Shown in pieces: positions 1 to 4,942 of a stretch of 5,046 nt of DNA (position 1 is its first letter; the number at the start of each line of letters is the position of its first letter). The notes under the pieces were generated by a model, which saw nothing but the letters and a program-made list of their open reading frames with translations, did not search any database and had not been told where the DNA came from. The translations under genes and the position numbers were made by a program. The stretch lies in the NCBI GenBank assembly GCA_027717925.1, contig JALLON010000207.1:1-5046 (forward strand). Direction: 5' to 3'. This DNA comes from Acidobacteria bacterium AH-259-G07 (lineage in GTDB: Bacteria > Acidobacteriota > UBA6911 > RPQK01 > JADFOI01).

Positions 1-303
1 GCAGGTGGTCCGGATGGTGAGCAGAAGATTCGCATTGTCCATCCCTTTCATCCCCTTCGGGGGCAATCGTTCCCGTTTGTGGTGACGAAGCAGCTCTGGG
101 GAGAGCAGCGGGTGACCGTGCAATTCCCGGACGGCTCCTTTCACTCCCTGCCCACCAGCTGGACTGACCTGGCGCCGCCGGATCCCTACTGGAGGGTGGG
201 ACGTGGCCGGTCGCGGTTTCGAGTGGAAGACCTGCTCCAGCTGGCGAAGCGGTTGAGGGGCAGGAGCGGTCAGCCCTGCTGGGAGGAGAGGGATGTCAAG
301 TAA
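1..303 (+). CDS. DUF5372-like protein, 5' end outside the window
   Basis: The frame is open from the first base to a TAA stop, giving 100 residues. No ATG or GTG lies in frame before the conserved HPFHPLRGQ motif, so the start is upstream of the window; the in-frame GTG at 79 would remove that motif. Visible landmarks are IVHPFHPLRG (about residues 12-21), LWGEQRV, the SLPTSWTDLAPPDPY segment and a C-terminal FRVEDLLQLAKRL helix. This order matches my memory of DUF5372, a small family of unknown function that I recall near large serine recombinases. There is no signal peptide or membrane segment in the visible part. The stop codon sits within a 23-bp tandem repeat (294-339). It is on the same strand as the recombinase operon downstream but separated from it by 160 bp. 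It may belong to that mobile module or to a neighbouring copy. The family call is fairly secure; the function is unknown. Confidence 0.72.
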   Translation, partial: AGGPDGEQKIRIVHPFHPLRGQSFPFVVTKQLWGEQRVTVQFPDGSFHSLPTSWTDLAPPDPYWRVGRGRSRFRVEDLLQLAKRLRGRSGQPCWEERDVK

Positions 304-339
304 ATTACGTCCATTGTGTCAATTAAATTCTGTCCATTG
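294..339. repeat. Imperfect 23-bp tandem repeat, two units
   Basis: Unit 1 (294-316) and unit 2 (317-339) abut directly and match at 20 of 23 positions; the differences are at 300/323, 307/330 and 308/331. Each unit reads TGTCAA, one base, TAAATT, two bases, then GTCCATTG. The first unit contains the TAA stop of the DUF5372-like gene. No third unit is visible on either side. A perfect-period repeat at the edge of a recombinase module could be a protein-binding site or an element end, but this is inference. Confidence 0.8.
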
Positions 340-463
340 GATGGTTCGTATTCCCCGCTCTAGGGGTGCCGATAAATCGCAAATTTCCCTTATCTACCGC
401 AATATTACCGCTCAAACATGGCGGGAATGTCAGGGGATGTGGTATATAATTTATTTTACATAT
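340..463 (+). promoter_or_regulatory. Upstream region of the HTH-recombinase operon
   Basis: This AT-rich spacer separates the tandem repeat from the HTH start codon. It holds a weak 4-bp hairpin (CCCC 353-356 with GGGG 363-366), a TACCGC direct repeat at 395-400 and 406-411 (11 bp apart, about one helical turn), and a -10-like element at 443-450. The frame of the HTH gene is open back to an ATG at 293. That stretch only reads through the repeat and promoter, lacks resemblance to the HTH family, and is unlikely to be translated. The TACCGC pair, 32 bp upstream of the -10, is a candidate operator for autoregulation by the HTH protein. Confidence 0.5.
440..450 (+). promoter_or_regulatory. Extended -10 promoter element, short-leader transcript
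   Basis: The sequence TGGTATATAAT contains an extended -10 (TG at 440-441, then TATATA at 443-448) and also a perfect TATAAT at 445-450. No convincing -35 hexamer lies 16-18 bp upstream, which suits an extended -10. Transcription would start about 456-458, only 6-8 nt before the ATG at 464. There is no Shine-Dalgarno sequence in TTATTTTACATAT. The mRNA could therefore be leaderless or nearly so. Confidence 0.5.
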
Positions 464-955
464 ATGGCCCGAAAAAAACGGTTGCCTCCCGAGGATTCTA
501 AAGCCGAAGCCTTGCGCCAGCACGGTGCGCTGCACCCTCACCCGGAAGCGGTCCGCGATGAAGCCTTTCGGGAGCATGAATTTTTCGATCCCCGCGACTC
601 GGTCCAGGTCAAATACGAGATGCTGCGCCGGCGCCGGGTGGAGGCTCGACGGGTCAGCGAAGTGGCCGGATCGTTCGGGGTCAGCCGCCAGACCTTCTAT
701 CTGGCCAAGACGGTCTTTGAGAAGGAGGGACTCCCGGGACTGCTCCCGCGCCGGCGCGGACCGAAACGAGCCCACAAGTGTACGGATGAGGTTCTGGCGT
801 TTGTGGAACAATGGCGGGAGAAGGCTCCTGCCGATCAGACGCTGAGCGAGGCGATCCAGGAGCGTTTTGGAGTGAAGATCCATCCCCGTTCGATCGATCG
901 GGCCTTGGCCCGTCGCAAAAAAAAACCGCCGAAAAAGGAGCAGCCACAACCATGA
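464..955 (+). CDS. Helix-turn-helix DNA-binding protein of the recombinase module
   Basis: A 163-residue basic protein. The start at ATG 464 (MARKKRLPPEDSKAEAL) is chosen because the conserved part begins there; an upstream ATG at 293 in the same frame would add 57 unconvincing residues. The N-terminal half carries ALHPHPEAVRDEAF and FFDPRDSVQVKYEMLRR. A clear HTH follows at about residues 63-83 (VSEVAGSFGVSRQTFY), then GLPGLLPRRRGPKRAHKC. A second helical unit (about 107-149, ending HPRSIDRALARR) resembles the HTH tandem of transposase N-terminal domains. The C-terminus is a lysine-rich tail encoded partly by nine consecutive A residues (917-925). The stop overlaps the next start as ATGA (952-955), so the two genes are probably translationally coupled. 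I recall relatives just upstream of large serine recombinases. A role as regulator or as recombination accessory factor is inferred. No catalytic residues are seen. Confidence 0.82.
   Translation: MARKKRLPPEDSKAEALRQHGALHPHPEAVRDEAFREHEFFDPRDSVQVKYEMLRRRRVEARRVSEVAGSFGVSRQTFYLAKTVFEKEGLPGLLPRRRGPKRAHKCTDEVLAFVEQWREKAPADQTLSEAIQERFGVKIHPRSIDRALARRKKKPPKKEQPQP
934..939 (+). promoter_or_regulatory. Ribosome binding site for the 100-residue protein
   Basis: AAGGAG lies inside the end of the HTH gene, 12 nt before the ATG at 952. Two ATG codons occur in a row (952 and 955); the spacing favours the first, which also forms the ATGA overlap. Confidence 0.5.
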
Positions 956-1254
956 TGTGCTCGCAATGGGATCCGCTTTACTTCCAAGAGCAATACGAGG
1001 CCTTGCGAGGTGAGGCACTCGATGCCCACCGCGCCCGGGAGCGCGGCCATGGCCTGGCCCTGTTTCTAGCGCGTGGGATGGCCGCTTGGCTGGTAGCGCT
1101 TTCGGCCTTGTCACCCCGGACCCAGTCCCTTTCCCGCGAGCTAGAACGGGGCACTTCCAACCGTCACCCGGATCTTCCTCAGGCGGTACGGTCCAATCTG
1201 ACGCTGGTTTTGGCCGGGATGGTTCTCGCCTGCAGTGAGGAGCTTAAGCTATGA
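952..1254 (+). CDS. Small unknown protein between HTH and recombinase genes
   Basis: A 100-residue protein whose start overlaps the HTH stop (ATGA, 952-955) and whose stop overlaps the recombinase start (ATGA, 1251-1254). The middle position in a tightly coupled operon argues strongly that it is a real gene. The N-terminus reads WDPLYFQEQYEALRGEAL, followed by a charged stretch (RARERGHG). A moderately hydrophobic segment follows at about 34-54 (LALFLARGMAAWLVALSAL), then a variable linker. A C-terminal segment, LPQAVRSNLTLVLAGMVLA, ends the protein. The hydrophobic segment contains arginine and could be an amphipathic or packing helix instead of a true membrane span. I recall similar unnamed proteins beside this recombinase type, but no function is known to me. 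It may be a recombinase partner, for example a directionality or assembly factor; that is inference from position only. Confidence 0.75.
   Translation: MMCSQWDPLYFQEQYEALRGEALDAHRARERGHGLALFLARGMAAWLVALSALSPRTQSLSRELERGTSNRHPDLPQAVRSNLTLVLAGMVLACSEELKL
1237..1242 (+). promoter_or_regulatory. Ribosome binding site for the serine recombinase
   Basis: GAGGAG lies 8 nt before the ATG at 1251, inside the end of the preceding gene. It supports this start and coupling through the ATGA overlap. Confidence 0.65.
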
Positions 1255-2621
1255 ATGAATCGAGCAAAGTCCGTCCCGAACACCTCCGTCGGCAGGCCTA
1301 TGTGTATGTGCGCCAGTCCTCCTTGCGACAAGTTCAGGAGAATCGAGAAAGCACGGCCCGTCAGTACGATTTAAAACGCCGGGCCCAAGCTCTGGGATGG
1401 AAGGCCGACCAGATCGTAGTCATTGATGAGGATCTGGGGCTTTCCGGGGCGACAGCGGCAGACCGAAACGGCTTTCAGCGTCTGGTGGCAGAAGTGGGAC
1501 TGGGGCGGGTCGGCCTGGTCATGGGGCTGGAAGTGTCTCGCCTGGCCCGAAGCTCCAGCGACTGGCATCGGCTGCTCGAAATCTGCGCTTTGGCCGAGAC
1601 GTTGATTCTGGATGAAGATGGACTCTATGATCCCGCTCATTTTAATGATCGACTGCTGCTGGGCCTGAAGGGCACCATGAGCGAAGCGGAACTGCACGTT
1701 CTCAGGGCTCGGCTGTTGGGCGGGCAGCTCCACAAGGCCCGGCGGGGCGAGCTCTGGATTCGTGCACCGATCGGCTACGTCCACGGTCCGGGGGGCGCTC
1801 GTCTGGCGCTCGATCCCGACCAACAGGTGCAAGACGCCGTGCGCTTGCTTTTTGAGACCTTCCGACGCACCGGTTCCGCCGAGCAAGTGGTGCGCCACTT
1901 CGCGCGCCAAGGGATTCGCTGGCCGCGACGGCTCGCGAGCGGACCCCGGGCCGGCGAGGTCCTCTGGGTGGAACTGGAACACAGCCGCGTGCTGAACCTG
2001 CTTCACAACCCTCGCTACGCCGGTGCTTACGTCTATGGACGCACTCGGCAGCGCAAAGTCGGCTTAGGGGGTCACGTCAGTTATCGCCGACTTCCCCGTG
2101 AACAATGGAAGGTCTTTTTGCCCAATGCTCATCCGGCCTACATCTGCTGGGAAGAGTTCGAGGCCAATGAGGCGAGACTGCTGGAAAATGCGAACGGATA
2201 TGGCTCGGACCGGCGTCGGAGTCCTCCGCGGGAGGGAGTCGCCCTGCTACAGGGGCTGGTTCTGTGTGGAATCTGTGGCGAGCGCATGACGGTCCGCTAT
2301 TCGGTGCGACAAGGACACCCCGCTCCGGTTTACATGTGCCAGCGCCGGGGCATTCAGACGGCCCAGCCTCCCTGCCAGACGATTCCCGGCGCGGACCTGG
2401 ACGAAGCGGTGGCCCAGACCGTACTGGAAGCCGTCACCCCGGCTGCCTTGGAGGTGGCTCTGGAAGTTTTTGAAGAGCTGCGAGCGCGTCAAGCCGAGCT
2501 GGATCGCTCTCGGCGCGCCCAAGTGCAGCGAGTCCGGCAGGAGGCCGAGATGGCCCAGCACCGTTATCTGCTGGTGCGTCCGCAGAATCGCGTATGGTCA
2601 AAAAACTCATCCGCAACGTAA
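1251..2621 (+). CDS. Large serine recombinase, C-terminally truncated
   Basis: The frame encodes 456 residues of a large serine recombinase, which cuts and rejoins DNA through a 5'-phosphoserine link. The resolvase-type catalytic domain covers about 13-155, with the YVRQS motif placing the nucleophile at Ser23. GLSG is at 63-66 and the LEVSRLARS arginine motif at 93-101. The Recombinase domain follows (about 160-300), including IGYVHGP and LHNPRYAGAYVYGR. A zinc ribbon with Cys339, Cys342, Cys363 and Cys375 comes next, then the start of a coiled coil (about 400-440). Resemblance ends at LLVRPQNRV (residue 448, about 2593); the last residues, WSKNSSAT, look foreign. Relatives I recall run to roughly 600-700 residues, so the C-terminal part is missing. 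No other frame downstream restores it, so this is a real truncation and not a simple frameshift. Because the coiled-coil and C-terminal region normally help synapsis and DNA binding, the enzyme is probably impaired. Confidence 0.88.
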   Translation: MNESSKVRPEHLRRQAYVYVRQSSLRQVQENRESTARQYDLKRRAQALGWKADQIVVIDEDLGLSGATAADRNGFQRLVAEVGLGRVGLVMGLEVSRLARSSSDWHRLLEICALAETLILDEDGLYDPAHFNDRLLLGLKGTMSEAELHVLRARLLGGQLHKARRGELWIRAPIGYVHGPGGARLALDPDQQVQDAVRLLFETFRRTGSAEQVVRHFARQGIRWPRRLASGPRAGEVLWVELEHSRVLNLLHNPRYAGAYVYGRTRQRKVGLGGHVSYRRLPREQWKVFLPNAHPAYICWEEFEANEARLLENANGYGSDRRRSPPREGVALLQGLVLCGICGERMTVRYSVRQGHPAPVYMCQRRGIQTAQPPCQTIPGADLDEAVAQTVLEAVTPAALEVALEVFEELRARQAELDRSRRAQVQRVRQEAEMAQHRYLLVRPQNRVWSKNSSAT

Positions 2622-2742
2622 GTCCTCCCTGCACAGAGGAATTCAGCCAACAGGCTCTACCCAACTCAGCCCGTTGACTTGACCGCTGGCAACATTCACC
2701 CGATGCTCCATATGATCACTTGAAATCTGCATCTGGTGAACT
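2594..2742 (+). other. Junction spacer between truncated recombinase and DDE transposase
   Basis: This stretch begins where recombinase similarity ends and runs to the transposase start. It contains a 27-codon open frame (ATG 2594 to TGA 2677, MVKKLIRNV start) that I do not recognise. A -10-like TATGAT lies at 2711-2716, with only a weak -35. GGTGA at 2735-2739 is a poor and too-close ribosome site for the ATG at 2743. An ACTCAGC heptamer (2664-2670) is mirrored as GCTGAGT at 3871-3877 beyond the transposase. The segment is most simply the left noncoding end of the insertion sequence plus possible junction debris. Confidence 0.4.
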
Positions 2743-3822
2743 ATGACCTTCATTCTTCATCCGTGGCAACTACTAATCTTCATCATGGCCGGCTGGATCA
2801 ATCGACACCAACAGGACGCAATTGAGTATTTGCGAACTGAGAATCAGGTACTCAAAGAAAAACTCGGCAAGCGTCGCATTCTGCTCAACGATGATCAGCG
2901 TCGACGGTTGGCCGTCAAAGGTAAGGTGCTCACCCGCAAGACCCTGAAGCAAGTCGCCACCATCGTCACACCCGACACCATACTCCGATGGCATCGTGAG
3001 CTCATCGCTCGCAAATGGGATCACACAGACAAGCGACAGTCCGTCGGTCGACCACGTGTTCGGCCGGAGATCGTGACCTTGACTGTGCGCATGGCTCAAG
3101 AGAATCCCAGTTGGGGCTACGACCGCATTCAGGGCGCCCTGGCCAACGTGGGCTTTCACGTCTCTGACACCACGGTCGCCAACATTCTCAAAGCCCACGG
3201 CATCGAACCCGCTCCACAACGTCAACGTCGTACATCATGGCGAACCTTCTTGAATGCTCACTGGGACTCGATTGCTGCGGCTGACTTTACCACGGTTGAA
3301 GTGTGGACTCGGTCGGGACTGGTCACGTTCTACGTCTTCGTCGTGATGCACTTGAAGACTCGCCGTGTCGAAATCGCCGGGGTAACCCCTCACCCCAATG
3401 CCGCCTGGATGAGGCAAATCGGAAGAAACTTGACCGACTGCGTTGATGGTTTTCTTCGGACTACAGGTCACCTGATCATCGACCGTGACACGAAGCATCT
3501 GCCGCTTCGTGAAATCTTGAAATCCACCAAAATAGATGTTGTCATTCTCCCGCCCAAAAGTCCCAATCTCAATGCTCATCTCGAACGCTTCATTCATTCG
3601 CTGAAATCCGAGTGCCTGGACCACGTGATCTTCTTCGGTGAAGACTCACTGCGTCGCGCTCTGGAACAGTTCAGCGCGCACTTTCACAGGGAACGCAATC
3701 ACCAAGGGCTCGACAACCGCATCATTGATGCTGGTGAAGAAGTTGGCCGCACAAACGGAGAACTTCAGTGCCGAAAGCGGCTCGGTGGCATGCTCCGGTA
3801 TTACTATCGGGACGCTTCCTGA
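2743..3822 (+). CDS. DDE (rve-type) transposase / integrase core protein
   Basis: A 359-residue transposase that appears full length. The N-terminus (MTFILHPWQLLIFIMAGW) is hydrophobic but matches how I recall this family starting; ATG 2785 is the alternative start. A short coiled-coil-like stretch (EYLRTENQVLKEKLG, 28-42) precedes LLNDDQRRRLAVKG. A helix-turn-helix region follows (about 65-155), including TPDTILRWHREL, GRPR, NPSWGYDRIQGAL and SDTTVANILKAHGIEPAP. The catalytic core has Asp181 (AADFTTVEVW), Asp247 (LIIDRDTK) and Glu281 (NAHLERF), a D,D(33)E spacing typical of integrase-like enzymes. The ending, NHQGLDNR then RLGGMLRYYYRDAS, is also family-typical. It cuts and joins DNA ends of its own insertion sequence. 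No inactivating change is visible. I place it in the IS3/IS481-like rve superfamily without a firm family name. Confidence 0.88.
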   Translation: MTFILHPWQLLIFIMAGWINRHQQDAIEYLRTENQVLKEKLGKRRILLNDDQRRRLAVKGKVLTRKTLKQVATIVTPDTILRWHRELIARKWDHTDKRQSVGRPRVRPEIVTLTVRMAQENPSWGYDRIQGALANVGFHVSDTTVANILKAHGIEPAPQRQRRTSWRTFLNAHWDSIAAADFTTVEVWTRSGLVTFYVFVVMHLKTRRVEIAGVTPHPNAAWMRQIGRNLTDCVDGFLRTTGHLIIDRDTKHLPLREILKSTKIDVVILPPKSPNLNAHLERFIHSLKSECLDHVIFFGEDSLRRALEQFSAHFHRERNHQGLDNRIIDAGEEVGRTNGELQCRKRLGGMLRYYYRDAS

Positions 3823-3960
3823 CCGCAAACTTACTCATACCACACGGCCAGCACTGGGCCAGTGGTGTACGCTGAGTCGCGTCTGAAAGTCGGGAATCCG
3901 CCCGTCCAGCCAGAACATCATGACAAATCGGCCGAAAATCCTCGGTCATTTTCCTTCGTT
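3823..3960 (+). other. Spacer right of the transposase, probable insertion-sequence end
   Basis: The stretch lies between the transposase stop and the first propeller-like residue. It contains an imperfect GC-rich hairpin (3841-3849 with 3857-3867, nine pairs, two bulged bases) and a weaker GAAAAT/ATTTTC stem (3934-3939 with 3948-3953, 8-nt loop). Neither is followed by a T tract, so neither is a convincing terminator. The frame of the propeller fragment is open throughout but its sequence here has no propeller character. Confidence 0.35.
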
Positions 3961-4734
3961 CCTGATGTTTTCAAAAAGTCTACCGGTCGGCTTAGTTTTT
4001 TGACCTTACGCGGTAAAGAGATAGCCCTGACGGACACTCCCGCGGACGAGGCCAATAACATGGCGCTGAGTCCGCACGAATCGAAGGTGGCTTATGCTGT
4101 TCGCGGGTCAATCTACCTCGTCGCCCCAGGAGGTGTGCGGGAAAAGCTGTGCGATGACTGTGTTGGTGGCTACCACGGTATATACCACTGGTCGTCAGAC
4201 GGAGAAAACATTCTTTGCGACGCTTTCCAGAGCGGGGGGACTAGAATGCATTTGCTAAGCCTCTCTACCGGCGAGCAAATCGAACTACTCCGCCACCCCA
4301 AGTATCGTGTTTTCGACGCCCGTTTCTCCCCAGACGATCGATGGATTGCCTTTCATGCTCTTGTCGGCCCGGCTCGCCGACAACTGTTCATCGCCCCTTT
4401 TCAAGGTAGAAAAGCGATTCCTGAAAGCGAATGGGTTGCCGTGACAGACGGCTCGAAGTCGGACGCGTGGTCCTGGTGGTCGCCCGATGGGAACCTCCTT
4501 TACTTCATCTCTGATCGGGACGGGTTCCGGTGTATCTGGGCACAGCCTTTGGCGCCAAGCAAACGTCCCGTGAAATCCGCCTTTCCTGTCCGTCATCTCC
4601 ACCGGAGCGGGCGCTCGATGTCGACTCTGAGCCCTGTGGAGCTTAAATTGTCGGTCGCCCGGCACAAGATCGTCTTCACCCTGGAAGAGCTCACCGGCAA
4701 CATCTGGATGATGCAACCGCAAGCGCAAGAGTGA
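3862..4734 (+). CDS. PD40/TolB-like beta-propeller C-terminal fragment, 5' truncated
   Basis: The longest frame begins at GTG 3862, but resemblance to PD40 propellers begins only about residue 34 (3961). The first 33 residues probably read insertion-sequence DNA. ATG 4060 is another possible start. Four blade motifs are visible: MALSPHESKVAYAV (68-80), YHWSSDGENILCD (108-120), ARFSPDDRWIAF (153-164) and WWSPDGNLLYF (205-215). The fragment ends SDRDGFRCIWAQ, a variable loop and LTGNIWMM, which looks like a natural C-terminus. In Acidobacteriota such domains commonly form the C-terminal, probably periplasmic or ligand-sensing part of Ser/Thr kinases or of stand-alone TolB-like proteins. The upstream half, which would tell which, is absent. 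No signal peptide remains and no ribosome site supports either start, so this is likely a pseudogene. It is in the same frame as the transposase, separated by one TGA at 3820-3822. Confidence 0.7.
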   Translation: MVYAESRLKVGNPPVQPEHHDKSAENPRSFSFVPDVFKKSTGRLSFLTLRGKEIALTDTPADEANNMALSPHESKVAYAVRGSIYLVAPGGVREKLCDDCVGGYHGIYHWSSDGENILCDAFQSGGTRMHLLSLSTGEQIELLRHPKYRVFDARFSPDDRWIAFHALVGPARRQLFIAPFQGRKAIPESEWVAVTDGSKSDAWSWWSPDGNLLYFISDRDGFRCIWAQPLAPSKRPVKSAFPVRHLHRSGRSMSTLSPVELKLSVARHKIVFTLEELTGNIWMMQPQAQE

Positions 4735-4863
4735 GGTCGGAGGCTCTCGTCCCTCCAGTGCTTTCCGGGTGGACAGAGCCGGACTGGCGCGGAAACCAGC
4801 TGCACGGAGCAAAACGACCCTCGCTTCACCGACCTGCTGCGCCGCATGGGGTTGGAGCCCTAA
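4735..4863 (+). pseudogene. C-terminal remnant of a TPR-type protein
   Basis: In the same frame as the propeller fragment, after its TGA, the sequence reads to a TAA at 4861-4863. The last 15 residues, DPRFTDLLRRMGLEP (from 4816), closely resemble the ending I recall for acidobacterial TPR-containing kinases and related proteins (a DPRF, DLLRR, MGL pattern). The upstream 27 residues show no TPR character, so only the last 45-50 bp are a convincing remnant. It has no start codon or ribosome site. It could be chance, but the whole motif ends at a stop as expected. Confidence 0.4.
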
Positions 4864-4889
4864 TAGACAGACAAACTTCACAAGCCCCC

Positions 4890-4907
4890 TTTTGTCAGTT
4901 TTGTCAG
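4890..4907. repeat. 9-bp tandem repeat TTTTGTCAG x2
   Basis: Two exact adjacent copies of TTTTGTCAG occupy 4890-4898 and 4899-4907 and are followed by TT. The first copy can also pair with GACAAA at 4870-4875. The function is unknown; it may be simple slippage. Confidence 0.7.
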
Positions 4908-4942
4908 TTCCATAGCAGAGACCTCGAGAACTTTCCATTACA

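Larger units (their letters stand above)
294..2593 (+). mobile_element. Remnant of a serine-recombinase mobile module
   Basis: The block comprises the tandem repeat, the operator/promoter spacer and the HTH, unknown-protein and recombinase genes. All three genes are co-directional and overlap by four bases at each junction. The left limit is set at the tandem repeat for convenience; if the DUF5372-like gene belongs to the module, it extends further left. The right limit is the point where recombinase similarity stops. The original right end is gone. Whether the module is an integrative element or a transposon cannot be told from the window. Confidence 0.5.
2594..3960 (+). mobile_element. Insertion sequence with DDE transposase, ends uncertain
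   Basis: The outer limits are set by where host or neighbour similarity stops: recombinase at about 2593 and propeller protein at about 3961. This gives at most 1,367 bp. The true ends could be tighter, because ACTCAGC (2664-2670) and GCTGAGT (3871-3877) form a 7-bp inverted pair that would bound 1,214 bp. The match does not extend well inward, and no target-site duplication could be found, so neither pair of limits is established. Confidence 0.5.

Noticed and set aside
353..366. CCCC/GGGG hairpin as a terminator for the DUF5372-like gene
   Set aside because: Only four base pairs and no following T tract.
293..463. Upstream in-frame extension of the HTH gene from ATG 293
   Set aside because: It runs through the tandem repeat and the promoter-like region, adds residues unlike the family, and would start inside the DUF5372-like gene with no ribosome site.
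323..1114. Long minus-strand frame opposite the HTH and 100-residue genes
   Set aside because: It lies antisense to a well-supported overlapping operon, and its low-complexity arginine/proline-rich protein is typical of a shadow frame in GC-rich DNA.
1371..2006. Minus-strand frame within the recombinase
   Set aside because: It is fully antisense to the conserved catalytic and Recombinase domains and has no recognisable motif.
2591..2682. Frameshift instead of truncation in the recombinase
   Set aside because: All three forward frames after 2593 were read and none continues the expected coiled-coil sequence.
3841..3867. GC-rich hairpin after the transposase as a terminator
   Set aside because: The stem is bulged and has no T tract; it may equally be part of the insertion-sequence end.
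4285..4938. 217-residue minus-strand frame over the propeller end
   Set aside because: It is antisense to clear PD40 motifs and shows no domain or ribosome site.
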